This document shows, one piece after another, positions 53,685 through 62,152 of a stretch of DNA of 64,000 nt. Below the pieces are notes generated by a model, which was not told the DNA's origin, did not search any database, and was given only the letters and a program-made list of their open reading frames with translations. A program made the translations under genes and the position numbers. Numbering within the stretch: position 1 is the stretch's first letter; each line of letters opens with the position of its first letter. Source of the DNA: UBA7916 sp036121365 (GTDB lineage Bacteria > Pseudomonadota > Gammaproteobacteria > Comchoanobacterales > Comchoanobacteraceae); the NCBI GenBank assembly GCA_036121365.1, contig JAZAFR010000023.1, positions 4,091-68,090 on the forward strand, read 5' to 3'.

Positions 53685-54509
53685 TTATACATACGCATTA
53701 ACTAATTTAAAGCTATCTAGCTTTTTCTTGATATGTGATTTTTGAATGTGTCTGAGGTTCACAGCTCTTACTGTCCTGATATTAGGTTGTGATTGATTTG
53801 CCCATTTTTTTGTCCAAGGAGGTAATGAGGGTGAAGAATCATCAATCTCACAATGGAAGTTATTTTCTTCTAAGATGTTTGCGATTTTTTTGACCTCTTC
53901 TCTGTTTTTACTACCAAGAGAATGAACTTCAACATGGAGCTGTTTGATTAGGTGTAATTTTTCACGAATTTCAAAGATGACATCACATTCTGCGCTTTCT
54001 ACGTCTATTTTCAAATAATCAACCTTACCGTTAATGAAAGGCGATAGGCGCTTAACTTGTACTTTCTTTGAGTTATCGTATAAATGTGGTGATTCTTGAA
54101 TGCCCCAGTCTGGTTTTATTGAGTTTCCAAGGCCGCCTGATAAGTGTCGGTCATTACTGGAGTAAAGTATACACTCTCCATCTTCACCCCCAAGAGCGCA
54201 ATTGTGTAACTCAACATTCTGAAGATTGTTATTGACAATGTTCCTTTTCAAAATAGAGAAAAGAAAATCATCTGGCTCAAAACACAATATATGTGCTCTC
54301 GGAAAATAGTGCTTCATATAAAGAGCAACACAGCCAATATTGGAACCTGCATCAATGATAACAGGCTCTTGACTGTCACTTGAAAACCAGTGCTCATCCG
54401 AATTAAAGATCATGTCGTTGAACACGCTCATTGCATAATGGCTGACATACTTGATTTCAAACCCATACACATATGCAGTAAAGTCTTCATTGATCCTTAC
54501 TTGTCTCAT
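53685..54509 (-). CDS. FkbM-family SAM-dependent methyltransferase
   Basis: 274 residues. The SAM-binding motif V-I-I-D-A-G-S-N-I-G lies near 50, followed by C-F-E-P-D and, after an insertion, V-D-Y-L-K-I-D-V-E-S-A-E, the FkbM signature. FkbM-type enzymes O-methylate sugars or polyketides; the acceptor here is unknown. AGAGAAG precedes the ATG. It is not within a polysaccharide cluster: neighbours are a histidine kinase and RNase E. Confidence 0.85.
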   Translation of the reverse strand: MRQVRINEDFTAYVYGFEIKYVSHYAMSVFNDMIFNSDEHWFSSDSQEPVIIDAGSNIGCVALYMKHYFPRAHILCFEPDDFLFSILKRNIVNNNLQNVELHNCALGGEDGECILYSSNDRHLSGGLGNSIKPDWGIQESPHLYDNSKKVQVKRLSPFINGKVDYLKIDVESAECDVIFEIREKLHLIKQLHVEVHSLGSKNREEVKKIANILEENNFHCEIDDSSPSLPPWTKKWANQSQPNIRTVRAVNLRHIQKSHIKKKLDSFKLVNAYV

Positions 54510-54607
54510 AAGCTTCTCTTGTTAGACTGAACTTAGTTTAACATTTTATTATGAGCTGTCAATACAGGGTTGCTGCTTTGTGACTTTAATGCACCGGCAA
54601 TAGGGAA

Positions 54608-56725
54608 TCAGTCATCGTCAAATTGGCCAATGTGTTTATTCGTCTCAGAGTGAGCAGTATTATATGAGTTTGGACGTGGTTTCCTCGTTCTGTGCTGACT
54701 TGAGTTTCTTCTTCGCGACGTATGCGCATTCCCACCTCTATTTCCACCTCTGTTTTCCTTCGTGTGTTTGGGTTCGTTAGAAATGGTGTTGTAGTTATAG
54801 TCATCATCTCTTCTCTGGCCAGTCAACTGCTTCTGGTTGAAGTCGGTTGTTTTGTTGAGGTCTCCTCGTGTTTTTGAGTTTCTGGCTTCAATATGATTGC
54901 CTCTCTGTTCATGACGCTTTTGTTTATGTGTGGTTCCAGTGGTTCTAGTTCCAGTGGATCTATTTATAGAGTGTCTTTGTCCAGATGATTTTCTTGAAAT
55001 GCTTTTTGTTATTTTTTTAGAAGGCTGTTCCCCAAATATACTATTCCATATATTCAATAAAACCCCTGGTTTTGCTGCTACGCGAGAGTTCCTATTCCTT
55101 GAAATCTGGGGCTTGTCTTGCTTTAAGGGTTGAATCCAGTTCTTTTCAGAAGTGTCAATATTGGATATTTCATAGCTTTTTTCTTGGTCAAGCTCTCCAT
55201 CTTTATGAAATCGTTTTAAAATGTATCGATGGTATCGAAAGTTCTCATTTGGAATAATGTATATTGTTACATTGTGTTTTTTTTCAATTTCATGGACTTG
55301 AGCTCTGAGCTCATTTGTGATGAGTGTGGACACATCAACAGGAAGTTGGATTTGAATGATATCAGTTTTTTGAGAGGCGCTTTTTTCTATAACATTCAAT
55401 ATATGATTAGAGTACGAGACCACGCTGCGCCTTTTGCCAATGATGACAGTTTCATCATTACTGATCTGTTCAAGAGATGACTTGAAAAATACAGTTCCCA
55501 TGCCTTGCCTGAGTACTGACATGCAGCCAGTTAACAAGCTTATGTTTTCTGTTTTTATTTTGGCTCTGTCTAGCAATGTTCTGTCTTGAAATGTTTTTTC
55601 AATCAATGCTCTATTTTTTTCCTCGTTCATATCAATAAAATCAATATGAATAATACCACTTACATCCCTGAGTCTTAGCATGTCAGCGATTTTAACAGCA
55701 GCCTCTTTGTTGGTGTTTAGAGCATTTTCTTCTATACTACTTCCGTATGTAGATTTGCTTGAGTTGACATCGATCATGTATCCTGCCTCTGTTCCATGCA
55801 TCACAATTTGTCCGCCTGATGGCAGAGAGACTCTAACTTGAAATATCGACTCAACTTGGTCTTCAATTGAATAGTGTTCAAACATCATATCGTGATCATA
55901 GAGCTCTAGTATGTCTTTGTCTAGATAATCAGGGCGTATGGTCTCAAGGTACCTCTTAATTTCAGAATATGCCTCGCTGCAATTGCAAATAATTTTGTCT
56001 GTTTGTCCGGACATATTATCTCTAATTATCCGAGTAACTATATTTTCATCTTCATGTATCAAGCAAGGCTTGTCTAGGCTCTTGTGTGCTTGCAAAATCA
56101 TGTCCCATTGTTGCAGTAAAGCCCTATAATCCCATTCTATTTCTTCATGAGATGCAGATATCCCTGCTGTTCGTATGATAATACCCATTTCTTCGCTGAC
56201 GTTGAGTTTCTTAATGGTTTCTTTAATGAGGTCTCGCTGAGTCGTATCTGCTTTTCTAGAAATGCCCTGCTTTTGATTCAATGGTAATAAAACAAGATAT
56301 GTCCCTGCCAATGAGATAAATGTTGTTAATGCAGCGCCTTTTGTTTCATGATGAAGCTGGTCTTTTTTAATTTGAACAAGAATCTTCTGTCCAGGTTTTA
56401 CAAGCTTTGCTATTTCTGATTCAGTCGGATCTGCCTTATGCTTGTTAAAGTATGTGGAGGAGATGTTTGAGAAAGGTAAAAAGCCATCTTTTACATTTCC
56501 GGAATCATTGTCAGTGTACTGAACAAAGCATGCACCGAGCTCTGGTCGTATACTTTTTATGACTGCATTGTGTATTGCATTCTTAGCTCTTCTATGGCTG
56601 TGTGCATGAGGAGAATCGTGTCCGTATGCAATGTCGTATTCTAATAATTCACCTTGTTGGGTGACGGCTACTCTTGTTCTGCTACCAGAACGATCTATTA
56701 ATATTCGCTTATTAACAACTTTCAT
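54608..56725 (-). CDS. rne: Ribonuclease E, divergent, without a visible zinc-link
   Basis: Endoribonuclease that starts mRNA decay and matures rRNA and tRNA. 705 residues: S1-like part (about 35-125), the 5'-sensor, then the DNase-I-like part with M-I-D-V-N-S near 318 and I-H-I-D-F-I-D-M near 360 carrying the metal-binding aspartates. The expected zinc-link C-P-x-C is absent; the corresponding stretch reads G-M-G-T-V-F-F-K-S-S. The region after about 520 is an Arg/Asn/Thr/His/Gly-rich tail, much shorter than the E. coli scaffold, with R-G-G-N-R-G-G-N like RNA-binding RGG boxes. rluC lies a few kilobases away, as the two are neighbours in many gammaproteobacteria. Confidence 0.88.
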   Translation of the reverse strand: MKVVNKRILIDRSGSRTRVAVTQQGELLEYDIAYGHDSPHAHSHRRAKNAIHNAVIKSIRPELGACFVQYTDNDSGNVKDGFLPFSNISSTYFNKHKADPTESEIAKLVKPGQKILVQIKKDQLHHETKGAALTTFISLAGTYLVLLPLNQKQGISRKADTTQRDLIKETIKKLNVSEEMGIIIRTAGISASHEEIEWDYRALLQQWDMILQAHKSLDKPCLIHEDENIVTRIIRDNMSGQTDKIICNCSEAYSEIKRYLETIRPDYLDKDILELYDHDMMFEHYSIEDQVESIFQVRVSLPSGGQIVMHGTEAGYMIDVNSSKSTYGSSIEENALNTNKEAAVKIADMLRLRDVSGIIHIDFIDMNEEKNRALIEKTFQDRTLLDRAKIKTENISLLTGCMSVLRQGMGTVFFKSSLEQISNDETVIIGKRRSVVSYSNHILNVIEKSASQKTDIIQIQLPVDVSTLITNELRAQVHEIEKKHNVTIYIIPNENFRYHRYILKRFHKDGELDQEKSYEISNIDTSEKNWIQPLKQDKPQISRNRNSRVAAKPGVLLNIWNSIFGEQPSKKITKSISRKSSGQRHSINRSTGTRTTGTTHKQKRHEQRGNHIEARNSKTRGDLNKTTDFNQKQLTGQRRDDDYNYNTISNEPKHTKENRGGNRGGNAHTSRRRNSSQHRTRKPRPNSYNTAHSETNKHIGQFDDD

Positions 56726-57320
56726 ATTCTATTACCCTAGCATTACGCTAATTTTTAAATTCCAAGACATGTCTGCTCTTCTTTAAAACAATCAGCCTTC
56801 TCGGCTTAGATTTTGGTCTTGGTATTAAAGCCATATTCATATGTGCCCTGTCTTTGGGGCCATTATAGCTTATTCTCAGACTTCAAAATTATAACGGAAA
56901 ACAGAAAACATTGCAAGCTAATATATAGAAGATGTTAAAATATGGTGAATTTTAATGTTGTCTATAAAGATTGGTAATTAGGGGAAATGGTAGGTGTCTC
57001 AACTACAATTTTGAAATAATTATATTGTGGATAGAAGAGTATAGCCACGGCAGGGGGGATCTTATATAAATCATTGTCATTTAGTTTCCATGTCTAGTTA
57101 GTTTCTTTCTGTGTTTTGTGGAGGTGGAGTGTTATTGATTGAAAGAAAGTTAAAAATGCAAGATGAATTCAGGCAGAAAGGTGTTTCTATTGAAAATATG
57201 GATGCAAAGAGATTGGGGATTGGAGGTGGCGTGCAATATTCATTTATAATATCTGCATAACCAGCAAAAAGATTAAAAAAAATATTTTTTTGAGTGTAAT
57301 GGAGTAATAAGAAATGATAA
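56726..57320 (-). promoter_or_regulatory. Long upstream region of rne, possible structured leader
   Basis: About 595 bases without a gene. On the minus strand a perfect TATAAT (56867-56862) lacks a good -35; a transcript from it would have a leader of about 130 bases containing short hairpins (GCCCC/GGGC near 56845-56860 and AGCC-GAGAA-GGCT near 56790-56805). RNase E mRNA is autoregulated through leader hairpins in E. coli, so a similar role is possible. The rest (56890-57320) shows nothing I can name. Confidence 0.3.
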
Positions 57321-58811
57321 TCAAACGTCGTTCCAGCCGACTTGCTTTAAAAACTGTGAATAACCACCATTGAAAAAAAAGACTTTACCATCATCATAAA
57401 TGATGAGCTTATTGGCAACCGTTTTCAAGTAGCATTCGTCATGAGTGACCATAACAACGACACCTTGAAACGTTGAAATGGCATGCATTAATGCTTCTGC
57501 AGACTCTATATCCAAATGGTTGGTGGGTTCGTCCAGCAGCAAGAAGTTAACTGGTGTTAATAAGATTTTTCCTAGCATGACACGACTTTTTTCACCACCT
57601 GACAATACGCTAATTCTCTTTTTTGCGGCACTGTGCGTAAACATCATCTTGGAGCAGGTCTTTCGAACCTCTTCATAGCGAGCAGTTGAATCAGCACTTT
57701 GTATTTCATCGCATATGGTTACGCTTGGGTCTAGTCTGTCTATGTTCATTTGTCCAAAATACCCGCAGACCAGTTTATTATGCCAAGATATAGAGCCAGA
57801 CTGAGGTTGTATCTCCTTTGCCAAAAGTTTTAATAATGTGGACTTTCCTTTACCGTTTTTACCAATTACGCAGACTTTGTCGCCTTTTTCAACTTTAAAG
57901 GAGAGTCCTTTTATCAGTGGCGTTTGGGTGTCATAACCGAATGATAGAGATTTAACAGAGAGTAAGTAGTCTTTTGTATGTGTTGGAAGGTAGTTAAAGG
58001 AAAAAGACAGCGTTGCAATCTCGTCTAGCTTTTCATAAACCTCTTGCTTTTCTAGAGATTTTATTTTTGACTGCGCACGACTGGCCATACTGGCTTTAGA
58101 CTTGAATCGATCTATCCAGGCTTGTGTTTTTTTACGCTTCAAATCCTGATTGATACGAGTTTTTTCATGAATTTCTTCTTCCAGTGCAATCTGTTCATTG
58201 ATCTTTTGAGTAGTGCCGGGTATTTTTCTAAAACGGCCCCTGTGGATATTCAAGGTGTGTGTGATAATGCTGTCCATAAATGCTCTATCGTGAGTGATTA
58301 ATATTAATTCGTTAGGCCATTCTTTCAAGAACTTTTTTAACCATCTGGTGGAGTGAATATCCAAGTAATTTGTTGGCTCATCGAGTAGAAGTAAATTAGG
58401 TTCTAGTAGTAGCAGCTTTGCAAGATTAATTTTGATCTGATAACCGCCAGAAAATTGGTTTGGGTTTTCTAGCATCTCTTCATCAGAAAAACCAAGGCCG
58501 CTTAAAATCTTCTCACCTTTCCATTGTTCATATTGGCGCTCATCATCCAATACACTGACGACCTCCTCTATTATGCTGTCATAATTGAATTGTAAATGTT
58601 GTTCAAGGCAGGCCACTGAATAGTAATTGGGGACATCAACTGTGCCATCATCTGGCTCTATTCTGCCTAAAATCATTTTTATAAAGCTAGATTTTCCGCT
58701 GCCATTTCTGCCAATTAAGCCGATTTTTTCTGAAGAATTAAGCGTGAAGTCAACATCTTCAAATATTGTTTCTCCTCCAAATGAAAGTGATGCTCCTCTT
58801 ATTTTAATCAT
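57321..58811 (-). CDS. ABC-F family ATPase
   Basis: 496 residues, two ABC domains and no membrane part. First Walker A G-R-N-G-S-G-K-S near 36, signature F-S-G-G-Y, Walker B L-L-L-L-D-E-P-T-N; second Walker A G-K-N-G-K-G-K-S near 320, signature L-S-G-G-E, and L-L-L-D-E-P-T-N-H. The linker (about 205-270) is a basic coiled coil, as in ABC-F proteins that act on the ribosome to relieve stalling or drug binding. Short arm and absence of a C-terminal coiled-coil domain distinguish it from Uup. Which subfamily (YheS, YbiT-like or other) cannot be told by eye. Confidence 0.88.
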   Translation of the reverse strand: MIKIRGASLSFGGETIFEDVDFTLNSSEKIGLIGRNGSGKSSFIKMILGRIEPDDGTVDVPNYYSVACLEQHLQFNYDSIIEEVVSVLDDERQYEQWKGEKILSGLGFSDEEMLENPNQFSGGYQIKINLAKLLLLEPNLLLLDEPTNYLDIHSTRWLKKFLKEWPNELILITHDRAFMDSIITHTLNIHRGRFRKIPGTTQKINEQIALEEEIHEKTRINQDLKRKKTQAWIDRFKSKASMASRAQSKIKSLEKQEVYEKLDEIATLSFSFNYLPTHTKDYLLSVKSLSFGYDTQTPLIKGLSFKVEKGDKVCVIGKNGKGKSTLLKLLAKEIQPQSGSISWHNKLVCGYFGQMNIDRLDPSVTICDEIQSADSTARYEEVRKTCSKMMFTHSAAKKRISVLSGGEKSRVMLGKILLTPVNFLLLDEPTNHLDIESAEALMHAISTFQGVVVMVTHDECYLKTVANKLIIYDDGKVFFFNGGYSQFLKQVGWNDV

Positions 58812-58837
58812 GACTCTGACGGGTTAAATGAGATAAT

Positions 58838-58866
58838 ATTATATCAAAAGTGGGCATTAAATGCAA
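58838..58866 (-). promoter_or_regulatory. Promoter of the ABC-F gene
   Basis: Minus strand: TTGCAT (58866-58861), 17-base spacer, perfect TATAAT (58843-58838), about 27 bases before the ATG. Confidence 0.6.
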
Positions 58867-59326
58867 AGAGAATCAAGTCAAAGTAGCCTGAAGGTTTATC
58901 CGGTTAATACCAGAGATTCTGCTTGAAGGTGCGATGTCAGTGATGCTGGAAGTGCGCAAAAGAAATTAGCAAAGGCAACACAGTCGAATAAAACTTGCAA
59001 ATTTATGTTAAAAAGCACAAAGTATCATGATTCAAGTTGCAGTTAATTTAATATTCAAATGAACTCTAGTTGCATGCAGTAACTTAAAAAATATAGATTT
59101 CAATTGAATTCTAGCCGATCTTGTTGATCTAGAGTAAGAAGACAAAGATGAAAAAAGTTAAATCATTTTGATGTAATATTAGTAGTATGGTGCAGTGAAT
59201 AAAAAACAAAACTTCAGAGGTAAGATGTCTATTATGAAAATTCATTCAATTTTAAGTGACTGATGATGGTGATTAAATCAGGTTGAAAAATGAATTCATT
59301 CATTACTGTGGAGATATATTAGACTA

Positions 59327-59354
59327 TTGATTTTTATGGAATATGTGTTAAAAT
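59327..59354 (+). promoter_or_regulatory. Promoter of the 125-residue protein gene
   Basis: TTGATT (59327-59332), 16-base spacer, TAAAAT (59349-59354); ATG at 59380. Confidence 0.5.
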
Positions 59355-59379
59355 AAAAAGAAAAGATTGGAAATTAAAT

Positions 59380-59757
59380 ATGTTTACTTTATTTGTATAT
59401 TGTGAAAATCAACAACAAGCGCAAGCTTGGATGGAATTTTTAAGCATTAAATCGGAGGCTGATTTATCAAGAACAAGAATAGAAAATAACAACCCGATTT
59501 TAACTCCTCAGTTCGAAAAGGTGATTAGAATTGATATGGATAATAAAAAAGATCGGGATCAATTACTTTCCATTGTCACAGAGGCTGCGTATTCGCCTAA
59601 AGGAGCGTGGTCTGGCGCAGTGGATTTTTCTGATAAAGGAAGTGCATTTTTTAGACCCAGAGGGTATATCAACGACTCGTTTAACTATCTGACTGAATAT
59701 TTGATTGGCCAAGTAGAAGCGCATCAGCAAGCACAGGCATCTTCCTTGACGCCATAA
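59380..59757 (+). CDS. Unknown small soluble protein
   Basis: 125 residues, no family recognised. It begins with a beta strand (M-F-T-L-F-V-Y-C) and reads as a compact alpha/beta protein: hydrophobic strand, helix (Q-A-Q-A-W-M-E-F-L), a strand at about 48-52, then an aromatic, glycine-containing region (G-A-W-S-G-A-V-D-F-S and F-F-R-P-R-G-Y). No signal peptide or membrane helix. It has its own promoter, and rluC has another one downstream, so this is a single-gene unit. Codon use resembles the neighbours. A housekeeping or accessory role cannot be told apart. Confidence 0.6.
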   Translation: MFTLFVYCENQQQAQAWMEFLSIKSEADLSRTRIENNNPILTPQFEKVIRIDMDNKKDRDQLLSIVTEAAYSPKGAWSGAVDFSDKGSAFFRPRGYINDSFNYLTEYLIGQVEAHQQAQASSLTP

Positions 59758-59789
59758 AGAAAATCAACTGACTCTATCATCATATATTT

Positions 59790-59818
59790 TTGTGAAAGCA
59801 GTGATAATATGATACAAT
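59790..59818 (+). promoter_or_regulatory. Promoter of rluC
   Basis: TTGTGA (59790-59795), 17-base spacer, TACAAT (59813-59818); the rluC ATG is 22 bases downstream. Confidence 0.5.
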
Positions 59819-59840
59819 TATAAAAAATAAAGGATTTGGC

Positions 59841-60764
59841 ATGCGTGCAAAAGTTGTAATGATAGAAGCAGGGAATGCTGATCAAGGTCAAAGAATCGAT
59901 AATTATCTATTTAAATATTTTAAGAGAGTGCCAAAATCCAGAGTGTACAGAGCGATAAGAGGTGGCGAAGTCAGAATAAATGGTAAAAGAGTAAAAGCAG
60001 TATACAAATTGATAGAGGGTGATGTCATTAGGGTGCCTCCAATACAGCAAGCTGTCGATGATGGTGATGAGGCTCAGTTGATAATTGGCCAGAAAGAAAA
60101 AGATGACATGAAAGCAAGGATCATATACGAGGATGATCAATATATTATTTTTAATAAAAATAGCGGAGAGGCAGTCCACAAGGGGAGCGGTATAAAAATC
60201 GGTTTAATCGATAAGTTTCAGTGTGTTTACGGAAAAGAAATATATTTAGCACATAGGTTGGATAAAGATGTGTCAGGCTGTATAATGTTGACAAAAAATA
60301 GAGAAGCCAAAAAAGAGATACAAGCAGTATGGGGAACCAATAAAGTAGAAAAAAAATACTGGGCGCTCGTATTCTTAGATTCAAATACAAACAAAAAAGA
60401 GGGTGATGTGTTTGACATCAATTTAAGTCTAAAATCTGAAAATGGAAAGATGCAAAATGCCAGAAGTGAAATAGAAGTTCTCGAGGTTTGTTCGGGATAT
60501 GCCTTGCTTGAGGTCAGTCTTAAAACCGGAAGAAAGCATCAGATTAGAAGGCATTTATCGGAAAGTGGCATGCCAATAGTAGGTGATTGTAAATATGGTA
60601 ATTTTAGTGAGAATAAGTCATTCGTCAAAAACAATGGAGAAGGGAGGCTTATGTTACATGCTCGTTCGCTAAAGATTGATAAAAAAGATGGCGTCTTTTG
60701 CATTGCCGAAATAAGTAAAGATTTTAATATGGTCTTAAAGTTATTAGGGCTCAAAAATAAATAG
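59841..60764 (+). CDS. rluC: 23S rRNA pseudouridine synthase RluC-type
   Basis: Makes pseudouridines in 23S rRNA (955, 2504 and 2580 in E. coli). 307 residues: an S4 RNA-binding domain at about 15-70 (R-I-D-N-Y-L-F, V-P-K-S-R-V-Y-R-A-I-R-G-G-E-V-R-I-N), then the synthase domain with H-R-L-D-K-D-V-S-G, whose D141 is the catalytic aspartate, and the late G-R-K-H-Q-I-R-R-H-L motif. The S4 domain and length fit RluC/RluD; proximity to rne, rpmF and plsX favours RluC. Confidence 0.9.
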   Translation: MRAKVVMIEAGNADQGQRIDNYLFKYFKRVPKSRVYRAIRGGEVRINGKRVKAVYKLIEGDVIRVPPIQQAVDDGDEAQLIIGQKEKDDMKARIIYEDDQYIIFNKNSGEAVHKGSGIKIGLIDKFQCVYGKEIYLAHRLDKDVSGCIMLTKNREAKKEIQAVWGTNKVEKKYWALVFLDSNTNKKEGDVFDINLSLKSENGKMQNARSEIEVLEVCSGYALLEVSLKTGRKHQIRRHLSESGMPIVGDCKYGNFSENKSFVKNNGEGRLMLHARSLKIDKKDGVFCIAEISKDFNMVLKLLGLKNK

Positions 60765-60896
60765 TCAGCACGTTTTTCCTACAAATGAAGCTGTGCAGGC
60801 TATGTGTGCAGATCAGGCAGAGTGCATTATTTTTTGGTCAAATTTATTGTCATGTCAAATAGAAAATAAGTTAAGTAATCTATCTAGTGTTATTGT

Positions 60897-60930
60897 GTGC
60901 GGTAGCTCGAGCTTCTGCTCAAGCTAACAC
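60897..60930. other. Stable hairpin downstream of the small-ORF pair
   Basis: TAGCTCGAGC, loop TTCT, GCTCAAGCTA with one mismatch, extended by outer GTG/CAC. There is no T-run, so it is not a simple intrinsic terminator; on the minus strand it would end the 89-residue gene's transcript in a hairpin with an AGAA loop, perhaps protecting the 3' end. Confidence 0.4.
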
Positions 60931-60976
60931 CTGTATAGACTGTATGATGCCTTTCTCTATTAGATGAGTGAATGTG

Positions 60977-61246
60977 TTAGGAGGAAATTCCGTGGTTTTG
61001 AGTACTTGATCTGTCATGTTTTTGTGCTGCAACTATCTCACAACACGCAAAGATATGAAGTAAGGCGGCAGCATTACCATTTCCATTAAAGACATTCTTA
61101 ACGGCCATGTGGTTAGGAGAGAGTGGTGCTTGCTCTGAAATAGGTTCGCTACCACAACTAGACGGAGCTATGGTCGGTATTTGTGCTGCACGTGGTTTAA
61201 GTTCTGTGCTGTTTACGGCCTGTTCGCCATTTTTGCTGCTTCGCAT
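60977..61246 (-). CDS. Small accessory protein of unknown function (89 aa)
   Basis: 89 residues. A strong AAGGAGAAG lies six bases before the ATG. The N-terminal half is polar (R-S-S-K-N-G-E-Q) with Pro/Ser/Glu, the middle H-I-F-A-C-C-E-I-V-A-A is hydrophobic with adjacent cysteines, the end is polar. It follows the 84-residue gene by 90 bases and probably shares its promoter at 61635-61663. It lies between rluC and rpmF, where yceD is usually found, but does not resemble YceD. No family recognised. Confidence 0.55.
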   Translation of the reverse strand: MRSSKNGEQAVNSTELKPRAAQIPTIAPSSCGSEPISEQAPLSPNHMAVKNVFNGNGNAAALLHIFACCEIVAAQKHDRSSTQNHGISS

Positions 61247-61336
61247 GATCTTCTCCTTTTGCCATCTTACAATAGTAGCACAAAGTCACAGTCTGTCAAT
61301 ACAGGTCAAAAAGATTTAAGTTTATTGTGTAGGTCT

Positions 61337-61591
61337 CTAATGGAATGGGCTTTTTGTCTCTGATGAGCCTAGGGTGTCGTTTAATTCAAGTTCTGGGTCA
61401 GTGTGTGAATCAGGCTGTGCTTGCCTAAGTCCCACATCTGTGATTCTGCCCTCGGAGTCAATCCACTGCTGTGAGGATTGGGAGACTTCTGTGTATTTAG
61501 CGCTTCTCCTAATTGAGAAAGCAGACTTTATTTTGCTCCACGCACTACTAAAAAAGCTGGCCAGTGAACTTCCTATTTCTGATATTGACAT
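61337..61591 (-). CDS. Small accessory protein with amphipathic N-terminus (84 aa)
   Basis: 84 residues. Residues 1-28 form an amphipathic helix (S-S-L-A-S-F-F-S-S-A-W-S-K-I-K-S-A-F) followed by R-R; the rest is polar, Gln/Ser/Glu-rich and probably disordered. The ribosome site is modest (AAGGG, about 11 bases away), but a near-consensus promoter 45-70 bases upstream supports expression. First gene of a two-gene unit with the 89-residue ORF. Function unknown; a membrane-binding peptide domain is a guess. Confidence 0.55.
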   Translation of the reverse strand: MSISEIGSSLASFFSSAWSKIKSAFSIRRSAKYTEVSQSSQQWIDSEGRITDVGLRQAQPDSHTDPELELNDTLGSSETKSPFH

Positions 61592-61634
61592 TGCTAATCA
61601 CCCTTTATTGCTAATCAACTTTTAAAGTGTATGA

Positions 61635-61663
61635 AATATATTACAGGGAAATGAGGTTGTCAA
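61635..61663 (-). promoter_or_regulatory. Near-consensus promoter of the small-ORF pair
   Basis: Minus strand: perfect TTGACA (61663-61658), 17-base spacer, TATATT (61640-61635), about 44 bases before the first ATG at 61591. One of the best promoters in the window. Confidence 0.8.
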
Positions 61664-61825
61664 GTCGCGCCGAAGTGACATATTCCGATAGGTTTGACTG
61701 TATTAATAAATGGATGAAGATTGAACACAGGAAACAGGCGCTAATATCATAAGTGAAGAATAGTTAAAGAAGTAAGACTATTATGAGAGAATATTTAAAT
61801 TAAACATTGATAAGCGAGGTAAATA

Positions 61826-61882
61826 ATGTTAAGATTAAATCAACTGAAACTGCAGGAAAAAAATGGCTGTACAAAAAAGTAA
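61826..61882 (+). CDS. 18-residue leader ORF overlapping rpmF start
   Basis: GAGGT six bases before ATG at 61826; 18 codons (M-L-R-L-N-Q-L-K-L-Q-E-K) ending at TAA 61880-61882, overlapping the rpmF start in another frame. It may be a coupling leader, or the last codons of a lost yceD, which normally precedes rpmF. Confidence 0.3.
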   Translation: MLRLNQLKLQEKNGCTKK

Positions 61883-62054
61883 GAAATCTAGATCAAAGAG
61901 AGGGATGGGGAGAGCTCACTTTCACCTAAAGACAAACCCTTTATCTGAAGACAGTATGACTGGTGAGGTCCATAGGCGCCATCACATTACAAAGCATGGT
62001 TACTACAGGGGCAAGCAAGTAATAGTGAAAAAAGTCAAAGAAGAAAGTGAATAG
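61863..62054 (+). CDS. rpmF: 50S ribosomal protein L32
   Basis: 63 residues. Starts M-A-V-Q-K-S-K-K-S-R-S-K-R-G-M, the universal L32 opening, then a central T-G-E-V-H-R-R-H-H-I-T and K-H-G-Y-Y-R-G. It is of the zinc-free type (no cysteine pairs). AGGAAA lies before the ATG. yceD, usually immediately upstream, is missing. plsX follows with its own promoter. Confidence 0.96.
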   Translation: MAVQKSKKSRSKRGMGRAHFHLKTNPLSEDSMTGEVHRRHHITKHGYYRGKQVIVKKVKEESE

Positions 62055-62095
62055 TTTTCCTAAATAAAAAGAAATTCATAAAAGTATCATAACTG

Positions 62096-62124
62096 TTGCC
62101 TCTACTGAAACACTGTAATATAAT
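62096..62124 (+). promoter_or_regulatory. Promoter of plsX
   Basis: TTGCCT (62096-62101), 17-base spacer, perfect TATAAT (62119-62124); plsX ATG at 62153. Confidence 0.65.
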
Positions 62125-62152
62125 ATGTTTGGTTTATGGTTAGTGGAGACAA

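Larger units (their letters stand above)
58812..59379. other. Divergent intergenic region, two promoters
   Basis: About 570 bases between the ABC-F gene and the gene at 59380. It contains the two promoters listed separately; the middle (58870-59320) is AT-rich with no gene or RNA I can identify. Confidence 0.4.

Noticed and set aside
54586..54807. Minus-strand T/E/R-rich open frame at the end of rne
   Set aside because: It is an alternative frame of the repetitive Arg/Asn/Thr tail of RNase E, with no own ribosome site.
61107..61363. Plus-strand small frames opposite the 89-residue gene
   Set aside because: The minus strand has the AAGGAG site and promoter; the plus frames have neither.
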